A stretch of DNA of 64,000 nucleotides. Origin: Salinibacterium amurskyense (lineage in GTDB: Bacteria; Actinomycetota; Actinomycetes; Actinomycetales; Microbacteriaceae). Below are positions 1 to 7,320 of the stretch, one piece after another; positions within the stretch are counted from its first letter, which is position 1, and every line of letters starts with the position of its first letter. The translations under genes were made by a program, and so were the position numbers. The notes beneath the pieces are model-generated. The model made no database searches, was not told the DNA's origin, and was given only the letters and a program-made list of their open reading frames with translations. The stretch is taken from contig NZ_PGFH01000001.1 of the NCBI RefSeq assembly GCF_002797685.1, forward strand, positions 1,798,001-1,862,000, given 5' to 3'.

Positions 1-78
1 GAGTCTAGCGAGCATCCGCATCCAAAATGCCGAGAATGCAGCGCTGTCTCGCAGGGGCTCACGAGTATCCTCGAGACC

Positions 79-522
79 ATGTCATGCATCCGGTTCAACA
101 CTCCTGCCCAACGGGCACAAATGCGAGCAATGGCCCCCTCGATGCTTAGCGCCGAGGAAGCTGCCGCGCTCCACCCCGCGCCCGAAGTTACTGACAGCAA
201 GATTGCACGCCTGCGTCTTCTCGCGGCCGACCCCAATCCCAAAATTCGCGAGAGCGCTGCCAGCAGCCACCACACCCCGGTTGACGTATTTGAAGCTCTC
301 GCTCGCGACAGCGATGCTGGCGTTCGCGCCTGTGTCGCCCGCAACGAACACGCCCCGTGCGATGTGCTGCGGATGCTCGTCGATGACCCCTCCGAGGTTG
401 TGCGCGGCTTTCTCGCCATCAACTTCTATGTGCCCGATGACGCGATGAACACTCTCGCGGCAGACGGCAGCGCCACAGTGCAGCGCCTCGTTCAGTGGAA
501 AACTGAACTCGCAACGGTCTAA
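79..522 (+). CDS. HEAT/LRV-like repeat protein, 147 aa
   Basis: Short helical-repeat protein of unknown role. From about residue 35 to the end it shows repeating units built around 'LAxDPxxxIRxxxA' and 'VRxxVAxN', as in leucine-rich-repeat-variant/HEAT-like proteins that act as scaffolds. No signal peptide or membrane segment is seen. The ATG at 79 lies 7 bases after TATCCT (66-71) with no Shine-Dalgarno sequence, so the mRNA may be leaderless. Its stop overlaps the start of the next gene (TAATG), which implies translational coupling with the S4 RNA-binding protein. The repeat assignment is by eye, and the function is not known. Confidence 0.7.
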   Translation: MSCIRFNTPAQRAQMRAMAPSMLSAEEAAALHPAPEVTDSKIARLRLLAADPNPKIRESAASSHHTPVDVFEALARDSDAGVRACVARNEHAPCDVLRMLVDDPSEVVRGFLAINFYVPDDAMNTLAADGSATVQRLVQWKTELATV

Positions 523-920
523 TGGCCGCGGGAACTGTTCGCGTCGACAGTTGGCTGTGGGCAGTGCGCGTCTATAAAACTCGCTCGCAAGCAACAGCGG
601 CCTGCCGTGCTGGCCATGTGAAAATCGGCGGCACAAGCGTCAAGGCTGCCCAGCCGGTTCGCATCGGCGACCAAGTGCGCATTCGTATCGCTGGCTTCGA
701 TCGCATCCTTGTCGTCAAGCAGACGATCGTGAAGAGAGTGTCGGCGGTGACCGCCGCCGAAAGCTACATCGACGAGACTCCCCCGCCGCCCTCTCGCGAG
801 GAGCGGGCTTTCGCTCCCCTGCGCGACCGCGGTGCCGGGCGTCCGACCAAGCGCGAGCGTCGGGAGATCGACAAGCTGCGCGGCAGAGATGGCAACGAAG
901 AATGGATGCCCGAACTCTAG
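522..920 (+). CDS. S4-domain RNA-binding protein (Hsp15-like)
   Basis: Small RNA-binding protein with an S4 domain at residues about 5-65 (RVDSWLWAVRVYKTRSQAT, then GHVKIGG and VRIGDQVRI). The C-terminal half is very basic and ends in a Lys/Arg-rich tail. This is the layout of Hsp15 (HslR), a heat-shock protein that binds free 50S subunits carrying nascent chains. Length of 132 aa is normal for the family. The start overlaps the stop of the upstream repeat protein by one base, so the two are probably one transcript. The family is clear; a ribosome-rescue role is inferred from homologues. Confidence 0.9.
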   Translation: MAAGTVRVDSWLWAVRVYKTRSQATAACRAGHVKIGGTSVKAAQPVRIGDQVRIRIAGFDRILVVKQTIVKRVSAVTAAESYIDETPPPPSREERAFAPLRDRGAGRPTKRERREIDKLRGRDGNEEWMPEL

Positions 921-937
921 TTGTGTCTAGGCTCGCG

Positions 938-1816
938 TCAGCCTTCGAGCGAGCGCGATTCGGCAGGAACTTCGTCGAGCGCCTGCGCCCGGGCCTGTGA
1001 GCGCCGCGACACGAGCCAGACCACACCGGCGACTGCCGCGGAGAGTGCGACTGCTGCGCCCAGGAAGAGGGCGTTATCGATGCTCGAGCCGGTCGTTGCC
1101 GCCCACGACTCAGCGCGGTACTGGAAGGTGATCGGGATGACTCCCCCCAATGACGCGGTGCCGTCGCTCACCAGCAAAAGGATGCCGATTCCGATAGTCA
1201 GCGCGCCAGACACGATCATCGTCCACGAGTTTGACCACCCACGGATAGTGAGCGTCCGTGGCCGCAGCCAGCGACGCCCCCGCGCACCGAGCCGCTTCCA
1301 AACAGCAGCCAGAACGAGCAACGGCACCGTCAGCCCGAGCGCATAGAGCGTGAGCATGATGGCACCGTAGACCGCGTTTCCGCTGAGCGCCGCGACGGCG
1401 AGCACGGAGCCGAGGATCGGGCCCGCGCAGACGCCAGCGACGGCATAAACCATGCCGAGTGCGAAGACCGAGACGGCAGAGGTGCGGTCGGTTGCAGCAT
1501 CCGCACTCTCCGTTCTGGTCAGGCCGGGAACCGGAATGGCGAACAGCTGAACAGCACCCGCGGCGATGACGAGGACGGCAGCCCCGACAATCAGCGCGCC
1601 GCGGTTTTCGTTCACGAGGGAGCCCAGCGTTGCCGAAAAGACTCCCAGAGGAATGAGCGTCGTGATGAGGCCGCCAAAGAAAAGCACCGTCCGCGCAAAT
1701 AGAGCCGAAGCAGAACCAAAAGCGTAGGCAAAGAACGCCGGCAATAGCATCACCGAACACGGACTCAAGAGAGCGAAAAGCCCGCCGATAAAGGCCCCGG
1801 CGTAACCAATATCCAC
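938..1816 (-). CDS. ccdA: CcdA-like thiol-disulfide transporter
   Basis: Polytopic membrane protein (292 aa, about six to seven helices) of the CcdA/DsbD transmembrane family, which passes reducing equivalents from cytoplasmic thioredoxin to extracytoplasmic thiol proteins. The two expected membrane cysteines are visible: C20 in LLSPCSVMLLP and C130 in VAGVCAGPILG. Translation starts at a GTG two bases after the stop of the DsbA-like gene, so the pair forms an operon. There is no cytochrome c maturation gene (ResB/ResC) beside it, so the partner is more likely the adjacent DsbA-like protein than cytochrome c. Confidence 0.9.
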   Translation of the reverse strand: MDIGYAGAFIGGLFALLSPCSVMLLPAFFAYAFGSASALFARTVLFFGGLITTLIPLGVFSATLGSLVNENRGALIVGAAVLVIAAGAVQLFAIPVPGLTRTESADAATDRTSAVSVFALGMVYAVAGVCAGPILGSVLAVAALSGNAVYGAIMLTLYALGLTVPLLVLAAVWKRLGARGRRWLRPRTLTIRGWSNSWTMIVSGALTIGIGILLLVSDGTASLGGVIPITFQYRAESWAATTGSSIDNALFLGAAVALSAAVAGVVWLVSRRSQARAQALDEVPAESRSLEG

Positions 1817-1818
1817 TG

Positions 1819-2571
1819 TTACTGGGCTGCCAGTCTCAACTGCTCGTCGATGACATCCTGGAACACCTGAAGCGGCTGGGCGCCGGCAATGGCGACATCA
1901 TTGATCACGATAGACGGGACGCTCGTTACACCGATTTGTTGAGCCTCCTGCGCGTTGATCTGCACCCGCTGCACTAGTGCGGGGTTCGCAAGGTCTGCCT
2001 CGAACTGCGCCATATCGGGCACACCGATGTCACGCGCGTAATCGAGAACCTTGTCGCGATCGATCTCGAGGTGCCCCGTCTCGGGCGCCGACGCGTAGAC
2101 CGCCGTGTTGTATTCCCAGAACAGCCCCTGCTCACCGGCGGCGTGCGCAGCGACCGCGGCCAGCACAGACGTCTCGCCGAAGATGGGATTATCGCGCCAC
2201 TCGATGCGAAGCTGACCTGAATCGACATATTCGCTGATGAGCGTCGGAAGAGTTTCGCGCGACAGCACCCCGCAGAAAGGACAACGGTAATCCGCGTATT
2301 CCACGAGCACGACAGGCGCGTCGACCGCTCCGAGCGCAGTCGGGTCATCGGCAACCCGTCGGGCTAGTTCGACTGCGGGCTGCGCCTCCTCGCCGGCAGA
2401 AGCCGACGGGACCGCTTGACCGGGAGACGTCGCCGAATTTGACTGGGCTCCGGCCACGAAGGCGACGGCGAGAAGCGCCAACCCCACGAGCCCTCCCACG
2501 ATGAACAGGCCACGCTTGGAGGATTCCTTGCGCCGATTCTGGGCTGCCCGAGACGGCTGGGGGGATTTCAC
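1819..2571 (-). CDS. DsbA-family membrane-anchored thiol oxidoreductase
   Basis: Extracytoplasmic thioredoxin-fold protein with a basic N-terminus, one membrane anchor (about residues 21-41) and a DsbA-like domain containing the CPFC active site at residues 97-100. A cis-proline segment (TSVPS) lies near the C-terminus. I chose the GTG at 2571 because GAGGAG stands nine bases upstream (2581-2586). A longer reading frame reaches further upstream but lacks such a site and runs into the pseudogene next door. It probably forms or isomerises disulfides in secreted proteins and exchanges electrons with the CcdA protein encoded immediately downstream. Confidence 0.9.
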   Translation of the reverse strand: MKSPQPSRAAQNRRKESSKRGLFIVGGLVGLALLAVAFVAGAQSNSATSPGQAVPSASAGEEAQPAVELARRVADDPTALGAVDAPVVLVEYADYRCPFCGVLSRETLPTLISEYVDSGQLRIEWRDNPIFGETSVLAAVAAHAAGEQGLFWEYNTAVYASAPETGHLEIDRDKVLDYARDIGVPDMAQFEADLANPALVQRVQINAQEAQQIGVTSVPSIVINDVAIAGAQPLQVFQDVIDEQLRLAAQ

Positions 2572-2593
2572 GCTATCGATCTCCTCAGGGCAC

Positions 2594-2812
2594 TCAAGTA
2601 CCCACATCAGTGGCCCGATGAGGGCCACCATCCACCCTACCTACTGGCAGCCCAGGAGCCTGACCGAGACCATTGTCCAACGCGAGCCAGCAGAGGATCT
2701 CGCCAGCTTTCACCGCGTCGTCGTAGCCTTTACTCCGAGCAATCGAGGCGAGCTCACGCGGAGTGAGGCCCGTGTTCTTTTAGACGGTGTCGAGGTGCGC
2801 CTAGAACGACAT
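2594..2812 (-). pseudogene. Decayed DUF4287-type gene with two in-frame stops
   Basis: Reading the minus strand from the ATG at 2812, three bases after the stop of the SRPBCC gene, gives MSF*AHLDTV*KNTGLTPREL and then SKGYDDAVKAGEILCWL, ending at a stop at 2594. Apart from two nonsense codons (TAG where CAG would give Gln, TAA where GAA would give Glu) the frame stays open for 73 codons. From memory, it follows the pattern of small DUF4287 proteins (MSFQAYLD, KTGLTPREL, KAGEI). Each stop needs only one substitution. DUF4287 genes are often found with SRPBCC genes, which fits the position. Function of the family is unknown to me. Confidence 0.75.
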
Positions 2813-2815
2813 CGG

Positions 2816-3316
2816 TCAGCTGCCTGTTTCCTCGTCGTCGCCCAGAATCGCGGCGATCTGGCCGACAGCGAGTCGCATTCCCTCTTCCATGCCCATTTCG
2901 ATCATCTCTTCGAGTTGCTCAAGCGACTCGAATTGCGAGAAGATTGTGAGCCGTGTTCCGTCGGCGGTGGGTTCGAACGTCAACCTGGCCGTCGTTACCC
3001 CGAGATCCGCCGAGGGCTCGCCCTGATCATCCGCAAATCCATCTTCAATGAGCAACTCCGTCGGGGCCGAAATCGAGACGAATCTCCACCAGCCGTGAAG
3101 ACGTTCGCCATCCGGCCCTTGCATGTAATAGTGCGCGCGTCCCTCTGGCTCGAACTCGAAACGCACGAAGGTAGCGGGCCACTCGGGCGGTCCCCACCAG
3201 CGCTCCAGTTGCCGGGGGTCGCTGACGAGCTGCCACGCTCGCTCGGCCGACGCGGTGAATTCCGCCGTCGTGGTCATCGAGAGTGCGGCGGCGTCGGTGT
3301 GTGTCGAGATGTTCAT
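2816..3316 (-). CDS. SRPBCC/AHSA1-family protein
   Basis: Single-domain START-like protein (166 aa) of the SRPBCC/AHSA1 group, which has a helix-grip fold with a hydrophobic pocket. Typical features are the N-terminal FTASAERAWQLVSDPRQLERWWGP segment and a C-terminal amphipathic helix. The start at 3316 is preceded by GGAG six bases away. It follows an ArsR-type regulator, a very common pairing in Actinobacteria in which the regulator represses both genes. It was probably once followed by the DUF4287 gene that is now broken. The ligand is unknown. Confidence 0.9.
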   Translation of the reverse strand: MNISTHTDAAALSMTTTAEFTASAERAWQLVSDPRQLERWWGPPEWPATFVRFEFEPEGRAHYYMQGPDGERLHGWWRFVSISAPTELLIEDGFADDQGEPSADLGVTTARLTFEPTADGTRLTIFSQFESLEQLEEMIEMGMEEGMRLAVGQIAAILGDDEETGS

Positions 3317-3347
3317 TAGGGTCTCCAATCGTGGTGGATCATCGTCG

Positions 3348-3680
3348 TTACTCTTCGTTGAGCACGGCTTCCATGCGCAGCACTCGCTGCGTCCAGACGT
3401 TCTCTACACGAGCGAGCAACTCTTGGCCACGCTGAATGGTCTGAAGATTGCCGCGAACAATTTGCTCGCGCCCGTGGCGCTCTTTCGTCACCAATCCTGC
3501 GGTGTGCAGGATCGCCACGTGTTTCTGCACCGCCGCGAAACTCATCTCGTACTTGCGCGCGAGCTGCGAGACAGAAACTCCCTCGCTGAAAACGCGCGTG
3601 ACGATGTCGCGGCGCGTGGCATCCGCCAGCGCTCGAAACATCGCGTCGACTTGAGAGTCGGACAGTTCATCTACAACCAT
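3348..3680 (-). CDS. ArsR-family winged-helix repressor
   Basis: ArsR/SdpR-type regulator (110 aa from the start used here). The winged helix-turn-helix covers residues about 8-75: ALADATRRDIV, then VSVSQLARKYEMSFAAVQKHVAIL and the wing KERHGREQIV. No metal-binding cysteine motif is present, as is usual for ArsR proteins paired with SRPBCC genes. I prefer the ATG at 3680 over the one at 3701 because a promoter (TTGCGC, 17 bases, TAATCT) ends 8 bases before 3680 and would give a leaderless mRNA. A 9-bp inverted repeat overlaps that start codon and is probably its own operator. Confidence 0.88.
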   Translation of the reverse strand: MVVDELSDSQVDAMFRALADATRRDIVTRVFSEGVSVSQLARKYEMSFAAVQKHVAILHTAGLVTKERHGREQIVRGNLQTIQRGQELLARVENVWTQRVLRMEAVLNEE

Positions 3681-3690
3681 TTGGTTGTAG
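3671..3690. promoter_or_regulatory. Probable ArsR operator (9-bp inverted repeat)
   Basis: CTACAACCATTTGGTTGTAG contains perfect 9-bp arms around a TT centre. It overlaps the -10 element and the first codons of the ArsR gene. This placement is ideal for self-repression of the ArsR-SRPBCC pair. From general knowledge, related ArsR-SRPBCC modules carry similar AACCAAATGGTT palindromes at the start codon. Binding is inferred. Confidence 0.7.
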
Positions 3691-3717
3691 ATTACTGACA
3701 TGGGCGTGAACGCGCAA
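3689..3717 (-). promoter_or_regulatory. Leaderless promoter of the ArsR gene
   Basis: On the minus strand TTGCGC (3712-3717) and TAATCT (3689-3694) are separated by 17 bases. The -10 hexamer ends 8 bases before the ATG at 3680, so transcription would begin at or next to the start codon. No Shine-Dalgarno sequence is present. Confidence 0.6.
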
Positions 3718-3745
3718 GAGACACACGGGCAGAGCGTTCCGTCTC

Positions 3746-4531
3746 CTAAAGTTTTCGCAGCGTGAGGATTTGTTCCGCTCGCCCAAATGGCCCCTGGCTG
3801 TCATGCAGCACCGTTGAGGTAAGACCAACACCGTCGGTGCCAAAACTCACCGCATTCTCGAGACCGAGCCACTCGCCAACCGGAATACGATAAAGGTGGA
3901 TTTGAAGGTCAACATTGGGGAAGGCATAGCCACCCTCCCCCGGCTTCACCCGCGTCGCAATACCGTTGCTCGTATCGACGAGGCCCATGAGCCGCACGAA
4001 GTCAGAGATGGGCTCGGAGGCGAGCAGCGGAACGGGAGTGCGCAGCCAGACTCGCCCGCGGCCTGCTTCGTGCTCAGGTAGCGCTCGTGCCTCGATAGAG
4101 CGGATGTAGCCACCGGGCCACTGCGTCAGGTTGACGGGCGCGCCCGCGCTCTCTGGGCCGAGCATCCGTTCGTCAACGATGCCCGCAATCTCCGCAGTGT
4201 CTGAAGTGTGCAAACGCCAGGTCGTCGCGCGTACAGCGACACGGCCGCCGGCGCTCAACTCTGCCTGGACAAGCTCGATAGTGCGGCCCGGTCTCAACAT
4301 CGAGACGTGGATGTCGAACTCGCCATCCGGGATTAGTCCCAAAATTTCGTAGCTGATGCGCGCAATGCGTAGCTCTGGCCGGGCCTCGAAGCCCTCCAAG
4401 GCATGCGCCAAAATGCCGGCGACGGGAGCCATGTGCTGCTCGTGCGGATTCCAAGCGCCCTGAGCGTGAATGGTCGATTCGAAGCGAGTGTCGCCGTGCC
4501 TGAGGTAATACGAGGAGGGGGTTGAAGTCAC
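3746..4531 (-). CDS. Acyl-CoA thioesterase-like (double hot-dog) protein
   Basis: Protein of 261 aa resembling the TesB-like thioesterase superfamily: an N-terminal half with GDTRFESTIHAQGAWNP and RISYEILGLIP, and a C-terminal half with FVRLMGLVDTSNGIATRV. Two hot-dog repeats are expected in this family, which hydrolyses acyl-CoA esters in the cytoplasm. The start is a GTG at 4531 preceded, after six bases, by TAGGCT (4538-4543), so the gene is probably leaderless. It is monocistronic as far as I can see. The substrate chain length cannot be read from the sequence. Confidence 0.8.
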   Translation of the reverse strand: MTSTPSSYYLRHGDTRFESTIHAQGAWNPHEQHMAPVAGILAHALEGFEARPELRIARISYEILGLIPDGEFDIHVSMLRPGRTIELVQAELSAGGRVAVRATTWRLHTSDTAEIAGIVDERMLGPESAGAPVNLTQWPGGYIRSIEARALPEHEAGRGRVWLRTPVPLLASEPISDFVRLMGLVDTSNGIATRVKPGEGGYAFPNVDLQIHLYRIPVGEWLGLENAVSFGTDGVGLTSTVLHDSQGPFGRAEQILTLRKL

Positions 4532-4633
4532 CGCCCCAGCCTAATCAGCAGTGACCACCCGCCCCAAGGGTTCAGAACGAGGATGCTGCGTGCTCTCGCA
4601 ACTCCATACACATCAGCGCACGAGATGTGAGCG

Positions 4634-4900
4634 CTAGTGCGAACGAAGCTTGTCGATGAGCTCGCTCTTAGTCAATGACGAATAGCCGTGAAGGTCTAGC
4701 TCCTTGGCGCGCTGTCTGAGCTCTTTCACCGTCCAGTCGTCGTACGAGCCCGACTCTCCACCCCGTCGCCCGATCTCGGAGCGACCCTGATTCGCTGCCG
4801 CGTTCGAGATGCGCGCGGCTTTCTCTTTCGACGCGCCGTCCTCGCGAAGCTCTTCGTAGAGCTCGGGATCTTTGAGGCTTGAATTCTTGCGAGAGGGCAT
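4634..4900 (-). CDS. Small Rho-N/SAP-like domain protein (DUF7218-like)
   Basis: Small charged protein of 88 aa. The N-terminal part (DPELYEELREDGASKEKAAR, then ARISNAAANQG and GRRGG) resembles small stress-related DUF7218-type proteins. The C-terminal 40 residues (DDWTVKELRQRAKELDLHGY, then SLTKSELIDKLR) form a Rho-N/SAP-like helix-extended-helix domain that usually binds nucleic acid. The ATG at 4900 has GAGGAG upstream, which excludes the TTG five codons earlier. It stands alone between convergent or unrelated genes. A nucleic-acid binding role is likely, but the target is unknown. Confidence 0.75.
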   Translation of the reverse strand: MPSRKNSSLKDPELYEELREDGASKEKAARISNAAANQGRSEIGRRGGESGSYDDWTVKELRQRAKELDLHGYSSLTKSELIDKLRSH

Positions 4901-5033
4901 GAGCGAACTCCTCAATCTGGTCGACCGTGACGCTACGTATATGGCGCCGCCACCAGCCTAAGCAGAGGTGTGACAGTTGCGACGAACTGTCTGGAACCCT
5001 CAAGGAGGCACGGAGGAGGCGTTCAGAAAAGCG

Positions 5034-6143
5034 TTAGAACAGCATCGGTTGAGGCATTGCTCGCGCTGCCAATTGCGGCGGCATCTCCTCCGCGATCAAC
5101 GAAGGTGTAACCGAACCTGAACGTGAGCGCACCCCGGCATGGACCCGCGGCTGGGCCCGAGAGCCGACGATTCCGGTGGCAGGATCGAGAGCGGTGCGCT
5201 GTAACCCATGACGCCGAATAATCGGCTGCAATTTAGCAGCAAGCCACTTGCGGTAGTCCTTGGGCGCGTAGTTTCCCGCCGAGTACATCGAACGATACTT
5301 ACCCACGAGCTCCGGATGCGCACCCTCCAGCCACTCGAAGTACCACTCTTTAGTTCCCGGCTTGAGATGCAGAGCCGAATACGTGATCGATGTACCGCCG
5401 GCCGCTTTGACCTGCTCCACGGCTCGCTCGAGATGATCCCGGGTATCCGTCAAAAACGGGAGAATCGGCATCAGGAACACAGCACAATCAAGACCAGCAT
5501 TGCGTGCCGCGGTTACCGTCGCCAACCGCGCCTTGGCAGTCGGGGTGCCTGGCTCGACCGACTGCTGAAGGTCATCGTCGTAGATTGCAATCGACATGCC
5601 AAGATCTACCGGTACATGCTCACTCGCCTCCACCAAGAGCGGCAGATCTCGGCGCAGCAACGTTCCCTTAGTGAGGATGGATAGCGGCGTGCCGGAACCA
5701 GCCAGCGCAGCGATGATGCCCGGCATGAGCCGATAGCGACCCTCAGCACGCTGGTAAGGGTCAGTATTGGTGCCCAACGCCACAGGGTTCCTCCCCCAAC
5801 TGGGTTTACTGAGTTCCTTTGCGAGCACCTCAGCCACATTGACCTTGACGATGATCTGAGTGTCGAAGTCTTTGCCCGCATCGAGATCGAGGAATTCGTG
5901 CGTGGGGCGAGCGAAGCAATAGGTGCACTGGTGGAGGCATCCGCGCATGGGGTTGATCGTCCAACCGAATGGCATATCACTGGCAGTCGGCACCCTATTG
6001 AGCGCGCTCTTGGCGAGAACCTCGTAGAAGGTGACGCCGTCGAACTCGGGGGTTCGCACCGTTCGTACAAGATTGTTGAGCTTCGCGAGCCCGGGCAGAG
6101 CATCAGGTGCCTCGTTGCTCACTTGCTGCCCACTCCATCGCAT
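5034..6143 (-). CDS. Rv2578c-family radical SAM protein
   Basis: Radical SAM enzyme of 369 aa. The [4Fe-4S]-binding motif is RGCLHQCTYCFAR (C-x3-C-x2-C), followed by GTNTDPYQRAE and LSILTKGTLLRRD, which are typical of the SplB-like/Rv2578c group. The reaction is not known; relatives include spore photoproduct lyase, which repairs DNA. A perfect LexA box lies just upstream (6148-6171), so the gene is probably induced by DNA damage. The start is either the ATG at 6143 or a GTG at 6122; the -10-like TAGCAT (6145-6150) would favour the downstream GTG. Confidence 0.9.
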   Translation of the reverse strand: MRWSGQQVSNEAPDALPGLAKLNNLVRTVRTPEFDGVTFYEVLAKSALNRVPTASDMPFGWTINPMRGCLHQCTYCFARPTHEFLDLDAGKDFDTQIIVKVNVAEVLAKELSKPSWGRNPVALGTNTDPYQRAEGRYRLMPGIIAALAGSGTPLSILTKGTLLRRDLPLLVEASEHVPVDLGMSIAIYDDDLQQSVEPGTPTAKARLATVTAARNAGLDCAVFLMPILPFLTDTRDHLERAVEQVKAAGGTSITYSALHLKPGTKEWYFEWLEGAHPELVGKYRSMYSAGNYAPKDYRKWLAAKLQPIIRRHGLQRTALDPATGIVGSRAQPRVHAGVRSRSGSVTPSLIAEEMPPQLAARAMPQPMLF

Positions 6144-6147
6144 GATG

Positions 6148-6171
6148 CTATTCGAACATATGTTCGAATAG
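6148..6171. promoter_or_regulatory. SOS (LexA) box, perfect 24-bp palindrome
   Basis: The core TCGAACATATGTTCGA (6152-6167) matches exactly the actinobacterial LexA consensus TCGAAC-N4-GTTCGA. The symmetry extends to 24 bp, with CTAT and ATAG at the outer ends. It sits directly in front of the radical SAM gene and overlaps its likely -10 region, a position suited to repression by LexA. Confidence 0.9.
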
Positions 6172-6196
6172 ACCGCAAGCCGACGCGCGAGTGGCT

Positions 6197-6757
6197 TTAG
6201 GCTGCTGCGACCTCGTGGGCGAACTGGGCAATCTCTCGAACCTGGGCGGAGTCTCGAGTGAGCTTCGCCGTCGTGAGGGCACCGTCATAGAGCACGATGA
6301 GACGCGACACGAGCGCATCAGTCACATCCACACCGACGATCTCCTTCACGTGCGCCCGAAGCACGCGCCGATAGCGGGCGATCGCGGCCTGCACGTCCGG
6401 CATATCGGGGCATTCGATCGCGGCGTTCGTGAAAGGGCAACCGTAGAAAGTGCCGCCATCGACTTGGTCAGCCACTGCCAAGAACAGTCGCTCGATGCGG
6501 ACTGCTGGCGGGGCATCCGCGTCATCGAGCTCAGTCACTCGATCGAGCCATGCGTCGGCCTCCTCATCCAAGTACGCCGCGATCAGCGCTTCCTTGCTCG
6601 GAAAGTGGTGATACATGCTGCCCTTTGCCACCCCAGCCTGAGCGATCACAGTGTCGATTCCCGTGGCATTGATTCCGTGCGCGTAGAAGAGATCTGCCGC
6701 GGTGGCGAGGAGTTTCATGCGCGAGGTGACGCGGATCTGCGGGGTTTCTGGAGCCAT
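6197..6757 (-). CDS. TetR-family regulator
   Basis: TetR/AcrR-type repressor, 186 aa. The DNA-binding domain at residues about 10-60 contains LLATAADLFYAHGINATGID and GVAKGSMYHHFPSKEALIAA. The C-terminal ligand domain includes GCPFTNAAIE, as in TetR proteins that respond to electrophiles or small organics. It is divergent from the DsrE-family gene, and two copies of one palindrome lie between them. TAGAAT (6764-6769) ends six bases before the ATG, so it appears leaderless. It most likely represses itself and the DsrE gene. The ligand is unknown. Confidence 0.9.
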   Translation of the reverse strand: MAPETPQIRVTSRMKLLATAADLFYAHGINATGIDTVIAQAGVAKGSMYHHFPSKEALIAAYLDEEADAWLDRVTELDDADAPPAVRIERLFLAVADQVDGGTFYGCPFTNAAIECPDMPDVQAAIARYRRVLRAHVKEIVGVDVTDALVSRLIVLYDGALTTAKLTRDSAQVREIAQFAHEVAAA

Positions 6758-6765
6758 CTTGCAAT

Positions 6766-6785
6766 TCTAGACGAACCCGTCTATA
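6766..6785. promoter_or_regulatory. TetR operator copy 1 (imperfect palindrome)
   Basis: TCTAGACGAACCCGTCTATA has the same half-sites (TAGACG and CGTCTA) as the perfect copy at 6789-6808. It overlaps the -10 hexamer of the TetR gene, which fits autorepression. Confidence 0.75.
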
Positions 6786-6788
6786 TTG

Positions 6789-6808
6789 TCTAGACGGATC
6801 CGTCTAGA
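6789..6808. promoter_or_regulatory. TetR operator copy 2 (perfect 20-bp palindrome)
   Basis: TCTAGACGGATCCGTCTAGA is identical to its reverse complement. It is 23 bases (centre to centre) from copy 1 and upstream of the DsrE gene, in the shared intergenic region. Two sites with the same half-site sequence beside a TetR gene are strong evidence for its operator. Confidence 0.85.
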
Positions 6809-6839
6809 AACGCTGGATGGCCGACACAAGGAGTTTTTC

Positions 6840-7196
6840 ATGTCAGATCTCAAGATCGCCGTAGTCATCCTCGAAACCCTCGAGAACAACAACGCTCGCG
6901 TCTACCGTGGCCTCAAGACCGCCCTCGAGTTCAAGGCCGCCGGCGACGACGTCATCGTCATGTTCGACGGCTCGGGCGTAGAGACCCTCGCCAAGATCGC
7001 TGATGCTGGCCACCCGATGAACGGCCTCATCTCGGCGCTCGGCGACACGATCATCGGTGCCTGCGAATTCTGCGCCAAGTCGCACAAGGTCTTCGAACCC
7101 ATCCGTGACGGCGGCTTCCCGCTGCTCTCCGACAACGGCGGCGAAGCCAGCGTTCGCAAGCTCGTTGTCGACGGCTACCAGATCATGAACTTCTAG
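6840..7196 (+). CDS. DsrE/DsrF-like family protein
   Basis: Small soluble protein of 118 aa with the DsrE-like fold (IAVVILETLENNNARVYRGL, then AAGDDVIVMFDGSGVETLAK). A single conserved-looking cysteine pair in GACEFCAKSHKV could carry sulfur, as DsrE proteins relay persulfide sulfur. AAGGAG ends six bases before the ATG at 6840, which fixes the start; the frame also extends upstream through the operator but lacks a ribosome-binding site there. It is probably controlled by the divergent TetR protein. A hairpin follows the stop. Confidence 0.85.
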   Translation: MSDLKIAVVILETLENNNARVYRGLKTALEFKAAGDDVIVMFDGSGVETLAKIADAGHPMNGLISALGDTIIGACEFCAKSHKVFEPIRDGGFPLLSDNGGEASVRKLVVDGYQIMNF

Positions 7197-7218
7197 CAGC
7201 TTCTCCCCCGAGAACGGC

Positions 7219-7258
7219 AACGGCCCGGGCCCTCACCACGGTGAGCGCTCGGGCCGTG
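7219..7258. terminator. Hairpin terminator after the DsrE gene
   Basis: ACGGCCCGGGC (7220-7230) pairs with GCTCGGGCCGT (7247-7257) with one mismatch, and an inner stem CTCACC/GGTGAG closes the loop. There is no clear T-tract, as is common in GC-rich Actinobacteria. Confidence 0.6.
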
Positions 7259-7320
7259 CACTTTCTCCAACACGGCGGCTGCGACCGAGGCACCGCGCCA
7301 GCGCTGCTAACGTCGTAGGA

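Noticed and set aside
82-636. Long antisense reading frames opposite genes, such as this one and 2501-3319, 4173-4454, 7183-7737 and 16142-16708
   Set aside because: They follow from GC-rich third positions of the real genes, show no domain and have no ribosome-binding sites.
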